From the NCBI GenBank assembly GCA_037893225.1, contig JAZGUH010000370.1:930001-994000 (forward strand): a stretch of DNA of 64,000 nucleotides, given 5' to 3'. Numbering within the stretch: the stretch's first letter is position 1; the number at the start of each line of letters is the position of its first letter. Shown here piece by piece: positions 11,546-22,800 of the stretch. The position numbers and the translations under genes were made by a program. Source of the stretch: Hippasteria phrygiana. Lineage: Eukaryota; Echinodermata; Asteroidea; Valvatida; Goniasteridae. Below the pieces are notes generated by a model. The model saw nothing but the letters and a program-made list of their open reading frames with translations, ran no database searches and had not been told where the DNA came from.

Positions 11546-12028
11546 AGCCTTGTAATGGGTGACTTCGATCCCAAAAAATGAACAGTAAAAAATTAAAGGC
11601 TTCCTTAAATTGATATACTATTTTTCTGGGGGGAGGGGGGGGAGCTAGACAGAGTTTTATATAACTTGAGAAGCATCAAATGAAATTCAATACTACCTTG
11701 AAATTTGCGAGTGAACTTTGTACAGAAAAATGTTTTGTCATTAGGTTCCCTTAAAAATGCCATGATTCGGGCAAGCTTTTGTACAATAAAACATGTTTTC
11801 TAAGAGTTTTTAAAAATAAAAGAAAAAGTTTCTCAAAAAAGTTCGATAATTTGTCTGGAAGATTTTTCTAACAACTCACATTAAGAAATGCGCGGTTTTG
11901 AAGCTCAGAAATTATTCAAAAATTTTTGTTGCCGCCGCCTTGTCATCGGGCATTGACCTCTTTTGTTAATGTTTAGTCCATTTTGTGAAATAAAACCTTG
12001 TTTCGTCATGCATATTATGATGCTTATA

Positions 12029-12636
12029 AAGGTAGTGTACATGATTGGTCATTGCTGCAATTTTCAGAAATGGGCGGATTTCGGAGGTTAATATTTTCTA
12101 GGAAATATCGTTTCACTGACCTGTTCAAAGTTTTGCGTTCTTGGATGGCGAAAAAACGTGAGAAAAACTGCATTTATTTTCAAACGTCGGGCGGAAGTTA
12201 ACTGGATTTGTTATAGCGCCGTCTTGTAAAATAAGCAAAATTTTTGTAAACGAGATAATTTTCAATTGGTCACATAACTGCGCGAGCCGACTGGTTACAA
12301 CCCGTCACTTCGGTACACTACGCGACACACGCTTGTACTATAATTGCAACCTTGCGCCCGTTTTCGGATTAACTAATTTTAGATGCAATGCGGACTAACT
12401 ACATTCGGTCAATAGAGGGCAGTATTTTAAAAATCCATTATTTTTTCCAACGATTGTTACGCGGAACAATCGTTGGAAAATGGTATCAATTTCAACTTTT
12501 CTTGAAAACGACAGCACACCAGGTGCCATCATTTCACAGGATGATTGAGATTGCTATAAACTTGGTCTAGTATTAAAGGTATTTCGTAATAATTCAGTAA
12601 ACAAATTTGGAGGATTACCAATCGTGTACACCACCC
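12029..12636. mobile_element. TIR element, family B (GGTAGTGTACA ends)
   Basis: The left end is AAGGTAGTGTACATGATTGG and the right end is the inverse ATTACCAATCGTGTACACCACC. The centre contains TTCCAACGATTGTTACGCGGAACAATCGTTGG, a palindrome. Related copies are at 28557-29006, and diverged ones at 13370-13612, 38913-39327, 53203-53611 and 61436-61808. Confidence 0.75.
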
Positions 12637-12931
12637 AACGGAAAATAAAAAAAGTAAGGAGACGGTCCATCCAGCCCGTAGATTCGTTAATCTCACCAGG
12701 CACACGGTGTGTCCCCTTTTATGATGAAATCCATGTAAGTATGCCGAATTTCATTCTCACTATTGAGAACCATTGCCATTTCAGGGGTGCAGACTATGCT
12801 CTGTGAACAATTTTCAGGTGAAGTTTAAATTACATGAAAAATATCGAATTTTGTTTTGAGTGAAATACTGAAATGAGTTTGAAAATGTTGGCAGCTGAGC
12901 TCTGCTCAAAGAGGCCTACTATGCAAGTCTC

Positions 12932-15900
12932 TCAAGAATTAGCCGAGGTGCTCGGCACTTCGGTAGAGCTGGTTGACGAGAAGCAGCCAGTGTTATCTGG
13001 CAGGGGCGTGACCTTGAAATCGCAAGCAATCCCCCAGTGGTCACTGGGAAAGGCGTCGCAGGACTCCAGCCGTTCAGTGCCGAGGAGCGAGAAACTTTGC
13101 GGCTCCACGCGTGGAGTCGTTGCTTGCCTCAAGTACAGCCGGTCGAAGCGAAGCCGGGGTCGGCTGGGGAACGACCAGTCCAAGTTATCGTTCTCGGTCA
13201 GGTCCCACGTGTACTTGGATGCGGGCGGCGAGCCGCTCATTTCCCAGACATCACGGATGTACGTCGGGAGACCTACCTTAGCCACCTGTATTAAAAAGGT
13301 AAGAGTTATTTAATAATAATTCATTAGATCTATAACGGCTCCTGAATACTCCTGAAAAAATGCTGTTCTGATAGTCTGGTTCCCCGACCCTACTTCAAAC
13401 AATAAACATCAGGTTGGATACCTAGACTATTTCCAACGATGGTCGGCCGACCATCTTTCAAAATTGATACAAAAATTCCACTTTTCTTGAAAACAAAACG
13501 ACAGCAAACCACAAGCCATATTTTCACAGGACTATTATTTACTCAGGTCAAGTAATGTATTTCATAATTCAGTAGTTTTGTATTTTGATATTTGCAAATG
13601 TATATTACCTTAAAAAAATTAAAGAGGTCTATGTTAACTCTTTACCATGACCCCATCCCTAACCTACTTTTTACCTCTCTATCTCGCAGATTTGTGTCCC
13701 CTCCAAAAAGGACCGCTTTCTCTGCGGGAGCCGTTTTCATCAAATAAAGAGCCCGCAGGAACTGGTTTTTGCGTTCCTTGACCGGCGCTGGCTGCCCTGT
13801 GCTCTCAAGATGCGACGTCATGAGGCGGAGATCAACCCCGGTACACTTGCACTGTCGAAAGTAAGATAAATTGCCATTTCATACACTTTCTTTGAATGTG
13901 TATCGCCCAACAAAAGGCCACTCAAAGTATGGGCAACAAAAGACAAGAAAAGACAGAAATCATAGGGATAGAAAGTATCTATTCACATTTCGTTTGATTG
14001 GTGGAAGGGAAGCAGGTTACAGGTAAAGAGTTCCAAAGAGAGGCAGTACGAGGGAAAAAAAACATGAAGAGTATCTCACAGTACTAGCCTTTGGAACAAC
14101 AACAGTGAAAGGATGTGATGAGACAACCAGGCGAATAGAGTGTTTGAAAGGTTGGACAGGTTGTCCAAATTTGCTTTAATTAAAATGAAAAAATGTTGTG
14201 TCAGGGGATTTTTTTCAAATGAAAAACAAAAGAGGGGACCTATATACCGGAAATGTAGTCGAGTCCCTGCAAGTCCTTTCACAAGTCCTTTCGCAAGTCC
14301 AGTCAGAAGTCCTTTCATAAAGCCGGTCACAAGTAACTGGATGAACAATGACAAAGGAATGCCTTTGTCAAAGCTCATTTGAATAGCTTGTGATTGGAAT
14401 TAGGACTGGAGGGCTTGTGATGGACTTGCGATTGACCATGTCACTGTGCCTGATATTATGTCGTCTCTTTTTCAATTTCTTCCACAAACTCCTGTGTCGG
14501 GTGGGTAGGCACTTCAGATGTGAAGATGGCGCAGTCAACGCAACAGCAAAGGGTGTTCCAAAGAGTGTTAACTGCACCATCCCAACAAATCAGGAATACT
14601 GATTTATTTCTCGGTTTCCCTTTTGATAAGCACCTCTTCAAATCTCATTTAGTTGAAGTAAAAGATTTTGCTCCCTCATCATTTTTTCTTGGTGGGAGGG
14701 AGGGGTTTCAAGTTGAAGAAATCTTTACAAACCTCTACAATCTGCAAGGCACGTTGCATCTTCGATTCGGGGAAAGGCTCTACCTTGGAAGACAAGCATG
14801 TGACTGTGCTCTTTTTCAGCAGAACGAGGGTGAAGTAACCCTTGTCGTTGGCCGGGAGGGGCTTGTAGTGGCTCAGCTGGGTACAGATGAACGGGCAGGT
14901 CTCGGGAATGACCTCTTGCAGAAGGATGATGTCCGGAGAGTAGCTTGAAATGGGCATGAATAAATGAATGATTAACCCGGACTCCCTACATCATTTTTCC
15001 TCCAAGTAACCCTGAATCCTCCAATCCTCTGATTTCAAAGTGTTAAAGCTGCATGTTACCTGAATCCTCCAAAATCCTCTTGGGTTTTTTTGTAAACACC
15101 CTAGTAACCTCAATCCTCCGAAATCAACCAGCATCAGATTAGGCCTGATGACCTGGATCCTCCATATTCCTCCAGAGGCAAAATCCCCTTATGCCCTCAA
15201 TCCTGCAAATTCCTCCGATGCTTCAACTTTCAAAGAACCTCAATCCTCCAAATTCCTTCATTTGACAAATAGGATTTTGGAGGATTTGGGAAGGGTAGGG
15301 TTAAGATGTGAAGTAGAAAGAATTTCTGTGATAGACTAGTCACTGGTAATAGTACTTGGATGTACTTCTTGACAGATGGGTCACAGGGATGTATTCGAGT
15401 CCATCAAAAGTCCCTGCAAGTCCCTGCAAGTCCATCACAAGCCCTCTAGTCCTAATTCCAATCACAAGCTATTCAAATGAACTTTGACAAAGGCATTCCT
15501 TTGTCACTGTTCATCGAGTTACTTGTGAAGGGTCCGAGTGCGATGAATAGGACCACTCTACAGTAGAACTTCGCTATAATGAACATCCTCTCTGGATCCT
15601 AAATTGTTAAATTCAATACATACCATTATTCACTATAATGATCGACCACTATAGTGAATATTTTCTGTGGATCCCATAATGTTCGTTACAGTGGCGTTCT
15701 ATTGTATTCAGTGTGGTGCCTATTGTCTGATTTACGCGTGGCTGCACGGCCCGTTCTTGGCATACGAACTTACCAACATCTATTACAGCCGGAAGCACAC
15801 TTCCTTGTTTTGAGTTTTACAAAATTCTCTCTGGTTTTACTCACCATGCAAAGCCTCACATAAATGATGTGTTTATTAAGGGAACAAATATGTGCTGGGC

Positions 15901-18900
15901 CGGTTTTAAACGTACGTTTAAAACCGCCTTGGGGCCTGGGCACTTGATAATGACCCGAGACGAAGGCGAGGGTCATTATCAGCGTGTAGGCCCCAAGGCA
16001 GTTTTAAACGTATGTTTAAAACCGGCCCAGCACATATTTATTCCCATTCATAAAATACCTTTTAGTATAATTAAGCAAAAACCACCAACATTTTTTTAAT
16101 TTCCAATGATTTTGTTCAATTTGTTTTACCTTGGTTTGTAAAACACCCCTTCAGCTATTTAATGGTTCGTGCCACGCGCGAGTAGTGGTAAACATGTCCT
16201 TATATGGAAATTGACGCGCGCGCGACGTGCTCGTTAGGTGGTGCAGAACGCAGCAGTGCCGGTGTAGCGTGAAACTATGGACTCTAAATACGGTCGCATC
16301 GGTAGTATTGCGCTTGCGTTATTAGGAGAGTGACTGGTCGCTTGAGTGTTCAACCAATAAAATGGACCAGATTTTGTAGGACTCTACATTTCGTGTGACA
16401 CCGGAAAAAATGTTTAAAACCGCGCCGTGTTTAAACAACTTCCAGCCGTGTTTAAACAACCGTTTAAACACACCCACGTGACAGGCTCTCGACCAATAGG
16501 GATAGTGAAACTCGCTGAGGCATTTATGAATGTATTAATAATTGGTAGGGCTGTCCCGAATATACCGAATATTCAAATATTCGATCATCAACCGAATATT
16601 CGAATAGCTTTTACCCAGTTTGAATATTGGAATATATGTGCACTTGCACATCGTAGAGTTTCATTTTTGTTTTATTGTCGGATGATACTTTTTTGTTGAC
16701 GGTAACTTTTTATTTGTTTATTGACAGTAACTTCTTATTTGTTTATAGGTCCCTTACTTTCACACCCCAGCAGCCCATAATATCCATTGCTGCATGCAAA
16801 TTTAAACTGACACACTTTATATGCAACTTTTGGCCAGCTAAGATGGCAGCTGCGGCTGTAAAACTTGATCGGCGCGTTTTCGAATATTCGAATGTTCGGC
16901 CAAATGCAGTATCAAATATTCGAATACTACAATATTTGAATACTGACAGCCCTAATAATTGGCCTCAATCATGTAGTTTTATTACCTCTTGAGGATACTG
17001 CAGACAGCATCTGTTCGCTCCTCTATGTCATCCTCATCCAAACCATCGATATTCCACGAGATGAGGCGGAAACCCGGCGACGGGGGCGGTGGGGGCTCAC
17101 CTGACTTGTCTCTGTCGGTGGTTGTTGGGATAAATGCATCACAAATAAATTTAAGTCAAACGATCCACAAGGGAAACTGGCTAGGTAAATTTGAATAAAC
17201 TTTCAAAGTGAACAAAGAAAACTGGCAGGAGCGGGAGTCGAACCTGCGATCTCCGGAACACCGTACTGACTGCACTTGCGAGAGGACTTGTGAAAGGACT
17301 TGCAGGGATTCGACTACTGCTCTGATAATTAGTCAAACAATCCACAAGGGAAACTGGCTAGATAAATTTGAGTAAACAATTAAATTTAGAAACATAACAC
17401 AGAGCAGTTCTGGCCTATTTTGTGCTCTTTGAATGTGTTTGTGCTACCCCCCCCTCCCCTGACGCACATTATCTTGTGTTACCCTAGAATTTTTTTTTCT
17501 TTTTATATTAGTCAGAAAATACACAGCTGATGCACCTAGTCGTACTTCCCCAATACGTCCGAGGACAATGCTTTGTGTTTCCTATTGTTCCTTTAATATA
17601 ACCAACCCCCAGAGACTAAGCACGTATCCTTACGTTCGGGGACCGATTTCAACAAAAGACTCTACGTTCGAGGACTGAAAGGTTTCTTTGTGTTTCCTTT
17701 CTTCTCTTGTCCTCGGAGATATATACAGTGCACGTACACAGGCTTTTTACCCATGGTTGGATGTGTGGCTTGGGATACAGTGCAGCAAGTTATGCTGCCA
17801 TACTTGTGGGGCTGGCCATGGTCTTTTGCTTTCATTAGTTTCCATGCAAGGGAATGAGGGGTTTAATAGCAACCTAGTAATTTAACCTGTTGAATACGGA
17901 CGATGGCCATGGTCATGGTTTGAAAAAGACCACCTGCCGGTTGTTGTCTAACTGGGCATTCCTGTGCATACTCAATCTATTGTTTAGCTATTGTTTGCAT
18001 TACACTTGGCCGGTTGTGTATACATGCATTCCTGCACATGCTCAATCCATTGTTTGCCTATTTTTTGCATTACGCTTTACCAATTGTCTATACATGCATT
18101 CCTGCACATACTCAATCCATTGTTTGCCTATTTTTTGCATTACGCTTTACCAATTGTCTATACATGCATTCCTGCACATACTCAATCCATTGTTTGCCTA
18201 TTGTTTGCATTACGCTTTACCAGTTGTCTATACACGCATTCCTGCACATACTCAATCCATTGTTTGCATTATGCTTGGCCTGTTGTTGTCTATACACGCA
18301 TTCCTGCACATACTCAATCCATTGTTTGCCTATTGTTTGCATTACGCTTGGCTGCACAAGCCCGTCTTGGCATACCAGCATCCCATCAATAACAGCCAGA
18401 CAGAATGGGTTAATTATCCTGCAGACAGAGTTGTAGTCCAGTCCCTGCAAGTACTTTCACAAGTACTTTTGTAAGCCCAGTCAGAAGTCCTTTCATAAAG
18501 CCAGTCAAAAGTAATTAGATGAACAATGACAAAGGAATGCCTTTGTCAAAGCTCATTTGAATAGCTTGTGATTGGGGTTAGGACTGGAGGGCTTGTGAGG
18601 GACTTGCAGGGACTTGCAGAGACTTGTGATGGACCCGACTACATCTCTGCCTGCAGATGACATGATTTGCAATACTAACTGGACTGTTTCCTGAGAACCA
18701 CTCCCAGACATTTCAGGGTTGGAGACGGCACCATGGGAGAGTTCATTTCCTTCCACTGCCTTCCTCCCGTCATCCGGACTAGCTGGTTGGTCGCTGTCGA
18801 AGAACATGTTGATGGCATCCTGTAGTTAAAAGAAGCGGTGGGAGAAATCGGAGATGTCAAAATCCAGTTATCCTGATTTTATCTGATTTCACTGGAAGTT

Positions 18901-19455
18901 GCCATCTAGCTCATACATGCCAACAAAAAATGACAAGTAAGGTGCCGCATAAAAAGCCCTCCCAATGACTGGATATAGTTTGCAGGATTCAGTGACCACT
19001 GGGCCTTTACAAAAACACAAAAGTCTACCTATATTTTGTTCAAATGCCTTCCTACAAACATGATGATTTATGTTGATCCAAATATTTACTACTCTATCAA
19101 TCATAAAAAAACTGGTATAGGCCTAATGATTTTTTTTTTTTTGCATTTTTGAATTAAACATTCTCAAAATAACCACTCACTAAACATAGACAGTAACGCT
19201 GCAGATGGAACACGTTTAATCTAGGTGTGTCGTTGAATGTTAATCTCATTATGATAATATTATTAATATGTGACACCCATCAATGATTCATGTTGGATAT
19301 TATCATAATTTATTCATTTCAACCTCAAGTTTCCAAGACTTCTCCTTCAGATAGTAAACAGCCAGTTCAGGATCAGTCCCTGTAATATCTGCAAATTCCT
19401 GGCATAGTTGCTGATTTGGGAGATCTAAAGCCGATTTTCCACCATTTGATGCCAT
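12932..19455 (-). CDS. TDP2: tyrosyl-DNA phosphodiesterase 2 (6 exons)
   Basis: Reading right to left, exons are 19455-19324, 18819-18680, 17111-16986, 14943-14733, 13851-13675 and 13285-12932. Together they encode 379 residues (human TDP2 has 362), and all phases match. Exon 1 and the start of exon 2 encode the N-terminal UBA-like domain. The endonuclease/exonuclease/phosphatase fold shows the catalytic motifs SWNIDGL (Asn), LLQEVIP (Glu), FGGDTNLRD (Asp) and PSDHWG (His), the four active-site residues known for TDP2. Known role: a Mg-dependent enzyme that removes topoisomerase II from 5' DNA ends and also cleaves 5'-tyrosyl-RNA bonds. The donors after exon 1 (GTTGAA) and exon 4 (GTTTGT) are weak, so those two boundaries could shift by a few codons. 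The C-terminal tail after DHWG is longer than in human and Ser/Thr-rich. Introns are filled with MITEs. Confidence 0.93.
13370..13612. mobile_element. family B TIR element, partial copy
   Basis: It contains the central palindrome GATGGTCGGCCGACCATC and the conserved right half (AAAAATTCCACTTTTCTTGA, then ATATTTGCAAATG). The left part is missing or rearranged. It lies in TDP2 intron 5. Confidence 0.6.
13935..14140 (-). mobile_element. LINE 3'-end fragment
   Basis: On the minus strand the sequence encodes a recognisable tail of a non-LTR retrotransposon ORF2 (motif of type FTVVVPK...FFSR..SLWNSLP), broken by frameshifts. It lies in TDP2 intron 4. Family assignment is uncertain. Confidence 0.5.
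14255..14430. repeat. AAGTCC foldback repeat
   Basis: GTCGAGTCCCTGCAAGTCC opens a run of AAGTCCTTTC-type units, followed by the core palindrome GACAAAGGAATGCCTTTGTC and the inverse end GGACTGGAGGGCTTGTGATG. It lies in TDP2 intron 4. Confidence 0.75.
14972..15304. mobile_element. TTAA-bounded insert with AATCCTCC interior (type 2)
   Basis: TTAACCC at the left and GGGTAGGGTTAA at the right frame an interior made largely of loosely repeated CCTCAATCCTCCAAAT motifs. A close relative is at 63352-63668 and smaller ones at 28327-28381 and 35501-35598. The left junction lies about 30 bp from the start of TDP2 exon 4, upstream in transcript terms. Confidence 0.75.
15390..15535. repeat. AAGTCC foldback repeat
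   Basis: The family member runs from GAGTCCATCAAAAGTCC through ...CAAGCCCTCCAGTCC-type sequence to the core TTTGACAAAGGCATTCCTTTGTC. It lies in TDP2 intron 3. Confidence 0.7.
15561..15704. mobile_element. Tigger/pogo-like MITE with TA target site
   Basis: The left end is CAGTAGAACTTCGCTATAA and the right end is the inverse of CAATAGAACGCCACTGTAAC, with TA on both sides. The length is 144 bp. The end sequence matches the CAGT-GAAC-CGCTATAA pattern of pogo/Tigger elements. A longer copy is at 60223-60630. Confidence 0.75.
15881..16045. repeat. long near-perfect hairpin
   Basis: Two arms of about 75 bp (15881-15956 and 15970-16045) are near-perfect inverse copies separated by about 13 bp. Within each arm is a GTTTTAAACGTAYGTTTAAAAC palindrome. 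It lies in TDP2 intron 3. Further GTTTAAAC motifs follow at about 16425-16470. Confidence 0.85.
16546..16954. mobile_element. hAT-like MITE with 8-bp target duplication
   Basis: Ends are TAGGGCTGTC and GACAGCCCTA. They are flanked by an exact 8-bp direct repeat, ATAATTGG (16538-16545 and 16955-16962), as expected for hAT transposition. The 409-bp interior has many CGAATATTCG palindromes and no coding capacity. It lies in TDP2 intron 3. Confidence 0.88.
17155..17275 (-). mobile_element. tRNA-derived SINE, truncated
   Basis: It has the SINE tail (CCACAAGGGAAACTGGCTAG on the plus strand) and half of the tRNA-like head (GGCAGGAGCGGGAGTCGAAC). The head is cut short and runs into an AAGTCC repeat fragment at about 17275-17315. 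A second tail fragment is at 17330-17370. Confidence 0.65.
17950..18365. repeat. 70-bp tandem repeat, about five units
   Basis: Units containing CATTCCTGCACATACTCAAT and TTTGCATTACGCTTTACCA recur with a 70-bp period, most clearly at 18055-18265. Overlapping open frames in all three plus-strand frames arise from the repeat and are not genes. Part of the unit also occurs at 37640-37690 and, inverted, near 62850. It lies in TDP2 intron 2. Confidence 0.85.
18425..18650. repeat. AAGTCC foldback repeat
   Basis: The full plan is visible: GTAGTCCAGTCCCTGCAAGT at the left, core GACAAAGGAATGCCTTTGTC, and GGACTTGCAGGGACTTGCAG...GGACCCGACTACATC at the right. The two ends are inverse copies of each other. 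It ends about 30 bp from TDP2 exon 2. Confidence 0.8.
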
Positions 19456-19876
19456 TTTTCAAGTTCAGCTGACTTTTTGAGCTGACCATCTAATGTCAAC
19501 ATTCAGACTTCCCACGTGCCGCAAAGATGTCACGTGACCAATCAGGTGACAAATTACTATTTTCGTCTCGTTCAATCCGATACACTAGTAAATGGATGAC
19601 ATAAATGTGGACTGCATTTATTTTACAAAAGTATTGGCTTATTGAATAATATTTATTCATTTCATTATAATATTGCTGGAAAATCTTTTGAAATTTGATT
19701 ATTTTTTTATATTTTTTGGTCCGCTTTCTTAAATTCTTTTAGTCAAAACAAAATGGCAGCGCCCTTTGAACAAAATGTGATATCCGTTTTGTGTTTTAGT
19801 GCCGATATATTTGGTTGATATAAGTCGCTCTACTGAACTTCTTTTTAGGTTATCTGTTTGCTAAGAACTTTTTAAT
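19456..19876. promoter_or_regulatory. shared 421-bp intergenic region between divergent genes
   Basis: TDP2 (-) starts at 19455 and the alpha/beta-hydrolase gene (+) at 19877, so both promoters must lie in this short interval or in 5' UTR sequence. I see no clear TATA box for either. A bidirectional promoter is an inference from spacing alone. Confidence 0.55.
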
Positions 19877-22800
19877 ATGAAAGGAGGGAAAGGAGATGCA
19901 AATAGCTCAAGGAAACGGCGAAACGAAATAGCACATAGTTCGTCGACTGCACCTCGAAAACCCGCAGGAGAAACACCGAGCACAACGCTAGAGCCTACCG
20001 GCGACAGCGAGGCAGCTTCGGCAGCGACTGGGCCCGCTGATCCGCAAGTAGCAGTGAGTTCTCGGAGAAGTAAGAAGAGAGCAGCACATCTTCAGAAGGT
20101 ATTAGGAAAGATTTTACTTTAACACCCACTCCCAAAAATATGGGAGTAATTGCAGAATACCCCGCCACCGGGAAGAACCCCCTAAAAAACGCGGATACGC
20201 GGATACGGGGTGGGATGGAGTCTGACAAGGCGAAGGGGGCAATTTTTTAAGTCCAATGTATGTCCGCGGTCCGGAGGTGTATACGCGGATAACCTCTGCG
20301 TAATTGGAATGGGAAGCTCTAAAAAAAGGTCTAAGTCCAATCCACCTACCGGGAGGTGGATACGGTGATACGGTGATACGGGGTGGGAGAGTGTGTGGCG
20401 GGGCGATAGAGGGCGCCATTTTCCCTTTAAAAACAAAATCCTCCGAGGGGGCTGGAATCTGACTTGCGTGCGTAATTCGAATAGGAATCTCTGAAAAAAG
20501 GTTCAAGTCCAATCCACCTACCGGGAGGTGGATACGCGGATACGGTGATACGGGGTGGGATGTAGTGTGGCGGAGCGATAGAGGGCGCCATTTTTCCTTT
20601 AAAAAAATCCGCCGAGGGGGCTGGAATCTGACTATCGTGCGTAATTGGAATGGCAAGCTCTGAAAAAAGGTCCAAGTCCAATCCACCTACCGGGAGGTGG
20701 ATACGCGGATACGGTGATACGGGTGGGATGTAGTGTGTGCCCAGTCTAATGTTTACCCCGTATCCGCGTATACATGTGTACGGGGTGCCCAGTCTAATTG
20801 TGAATAGTTTATTGAGGGCAATGAACAGTGACCCCGTATCCGCGTATCCGGATAAGAGGTGGAGATACGAGTGGCGGGGTATTCTGCAATTGTGCCAAAG
20901 TTTGTTTTCAGTGTTTTTGGAACAGTGTTCTCAACACATGACATATGGTGTATTTAAGGGTACTGTTCACCGATTGTTTTCTAAACTGGTTGAACTTGTA
21001 TCAAACGTAACTGTCTTTTTAAACATAGGGTCAAAGCTGAACATTTAAACTAACATTAATTCAAAGCAATTAGCAATAAACCTTTTTGACATTCTCAAAG
21101 CATCATGGGAACTGCATCAGCCCTAACTGGCATTAGAAGAGCAAGCACATTAGAACGGACGTGATTGGTCGCATTGGTCACATGTTCATTGTCATGCTTG
21201 CAAAAATCCTCTTCTGATTGGCTAATAATGTGACATTATTAGCTGTTCTAATTCCAGAAATTTGCATTCATCAGTAACTGGTACCCTGAGAGGGATTCCC
21301 CAATTATTTCCTTTATTTTTATTGCCATTTAAAATTGATTTTTCTGGTTATTATTTTCCTTATGTTCCATGCAAAGATATGTGAAAAGGGTATCGCTGAA
21401 CTCATGATAGATATTTAGCATAAAATCAATTAATATTTTGACTGGTTCACAGTGCCATAGGTTTGTGTATAAATCACATGGTTTGTTTGGCCTCCAAACC
21501 CACAATGCATTGAGAATGTCGAAAAGGTTTATTAGTAGCAGGACTTGCATCAAAATTCAAATCAGTACTAGGTGACGTCACTTACAATTACATTGCGTCA
21601 CTATGTCGGAGAAAATACACTAATGTTCAAAAATATTATATTATGTGGAATTGCCCATCAGTGGTTTTTGCAGTTGTGTAATATCTTTATTAAACCCTAA
21701 CGTCCTAGCCCGACCTAGGCATTCACTTGGGGTACTGTACACTGTACTACAAAATACTACTCAATTCTCATAGGCCAGTGCAGTAAAAGTACTGCATACT
21801 ACAGTTTACTCAAGTAGTATTTTGTAGTATTCGGTGACGTTAGGGTTAATGTTTCATTTGGCAACCGCACTTTTGCCCCCATCCTCCTGATCTGAAATCT
21901 TTTTTCAGAATGCTCAACCGGGCTGTCTCTCAAAATGTTTTCACACTGGAAAGTATGTTGTTCTCATTCTGATTTTGCCTGCCATACTGAACCACGCTTC
22001 ACTGTATCGAGAGGCAGCAGAGTTGAAACCAGAAGGTATGAAACTAACACACGTGCGTTTGTCATTGTGGCTCATATCAGTTTTGAGAAAAAAATTTACT
22101 TTAATACCCCCACAAAAATCGGTCAGGAATAGCAAATTTTGGAAAATACCCATCCATCTGTGTTCAGAATTGTAAACACTTGGCACACCTTTATATTTTG
22201 AACATTTATTTGGGAAATTTTAGGGAAAGAGTTCCATATCCGGACATCACTTATTTTACCTTAATATGACTTTAAAACGACCAAAAAGTGTAAATCTGAT
22301 GAAGAAACACGAATTTTGGAGGGAAAAAATTTCAACCTATTCTTTGAAAATACTTTGACTTTTTCTGTCATGGCCCATAGACTTTGTGCATGAGGTATAA
22401 GTGATGTCTGGATATGGAACTCTTTCCAATTTTCGTGCAATATAGGGGAAGAAAGTTTGTGTTTTCTGTGTTAGATGTTCTTGGCACAGTGTACGGTCAC
22501 TCAAAGTGTTGACATACATGTTAATTTCTGGCTCAATTTTACAGATTCTGCTGACATAAATCTTAAAATAGCAGGTTGTGCCACACATTTAGATAGTTGT
22601 TATCACGGAGGGTAAATTATTTTCCAAGATTTTGCTGTTCCTGACCGATTTTGGTGGGGGGTATTATTAAGTAAAATCTTTCCCAGTTTTGACATTACAT
22701 GTAAATGGTTTAAAAATATTTCTCTTTGCTACTTCCAATATCCAATATGATGTCACTTGTCTTGTGAAAACGTGATAAATGTCATGCCCTTTTTTTTCAT

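Larger units (their letters stand above)
9525..12931. other. intergenic region between CENP-A and TDP2 3' ends
   Basis: The two genes converge here and I see no further gene. It contains the TTAA-bounded insert 10479-10628, a lone GTTAGGGTTA end at about 10945, a dispersed repeat at 11210-11360, an AAGTCC foldback repeat at 11340-11545, and a TIR element at 12029-12636. I see nothing recognisable in the remaining A/T-rich sequence. Confidence 0.6.

Noticed and set aside
17890..18474. 194-codon open frame and two overlapping ones in other frames
   Set aside because: All three plus-strand frames are open because of a 70-bp tandem repeat; the translations are repetitive and share no family.
20114..20686. 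190-codon minus-strand open frame
   Set aside because: It is made of the tandem units inside a TIR element; composition is repetitive and no start or splice context fits.
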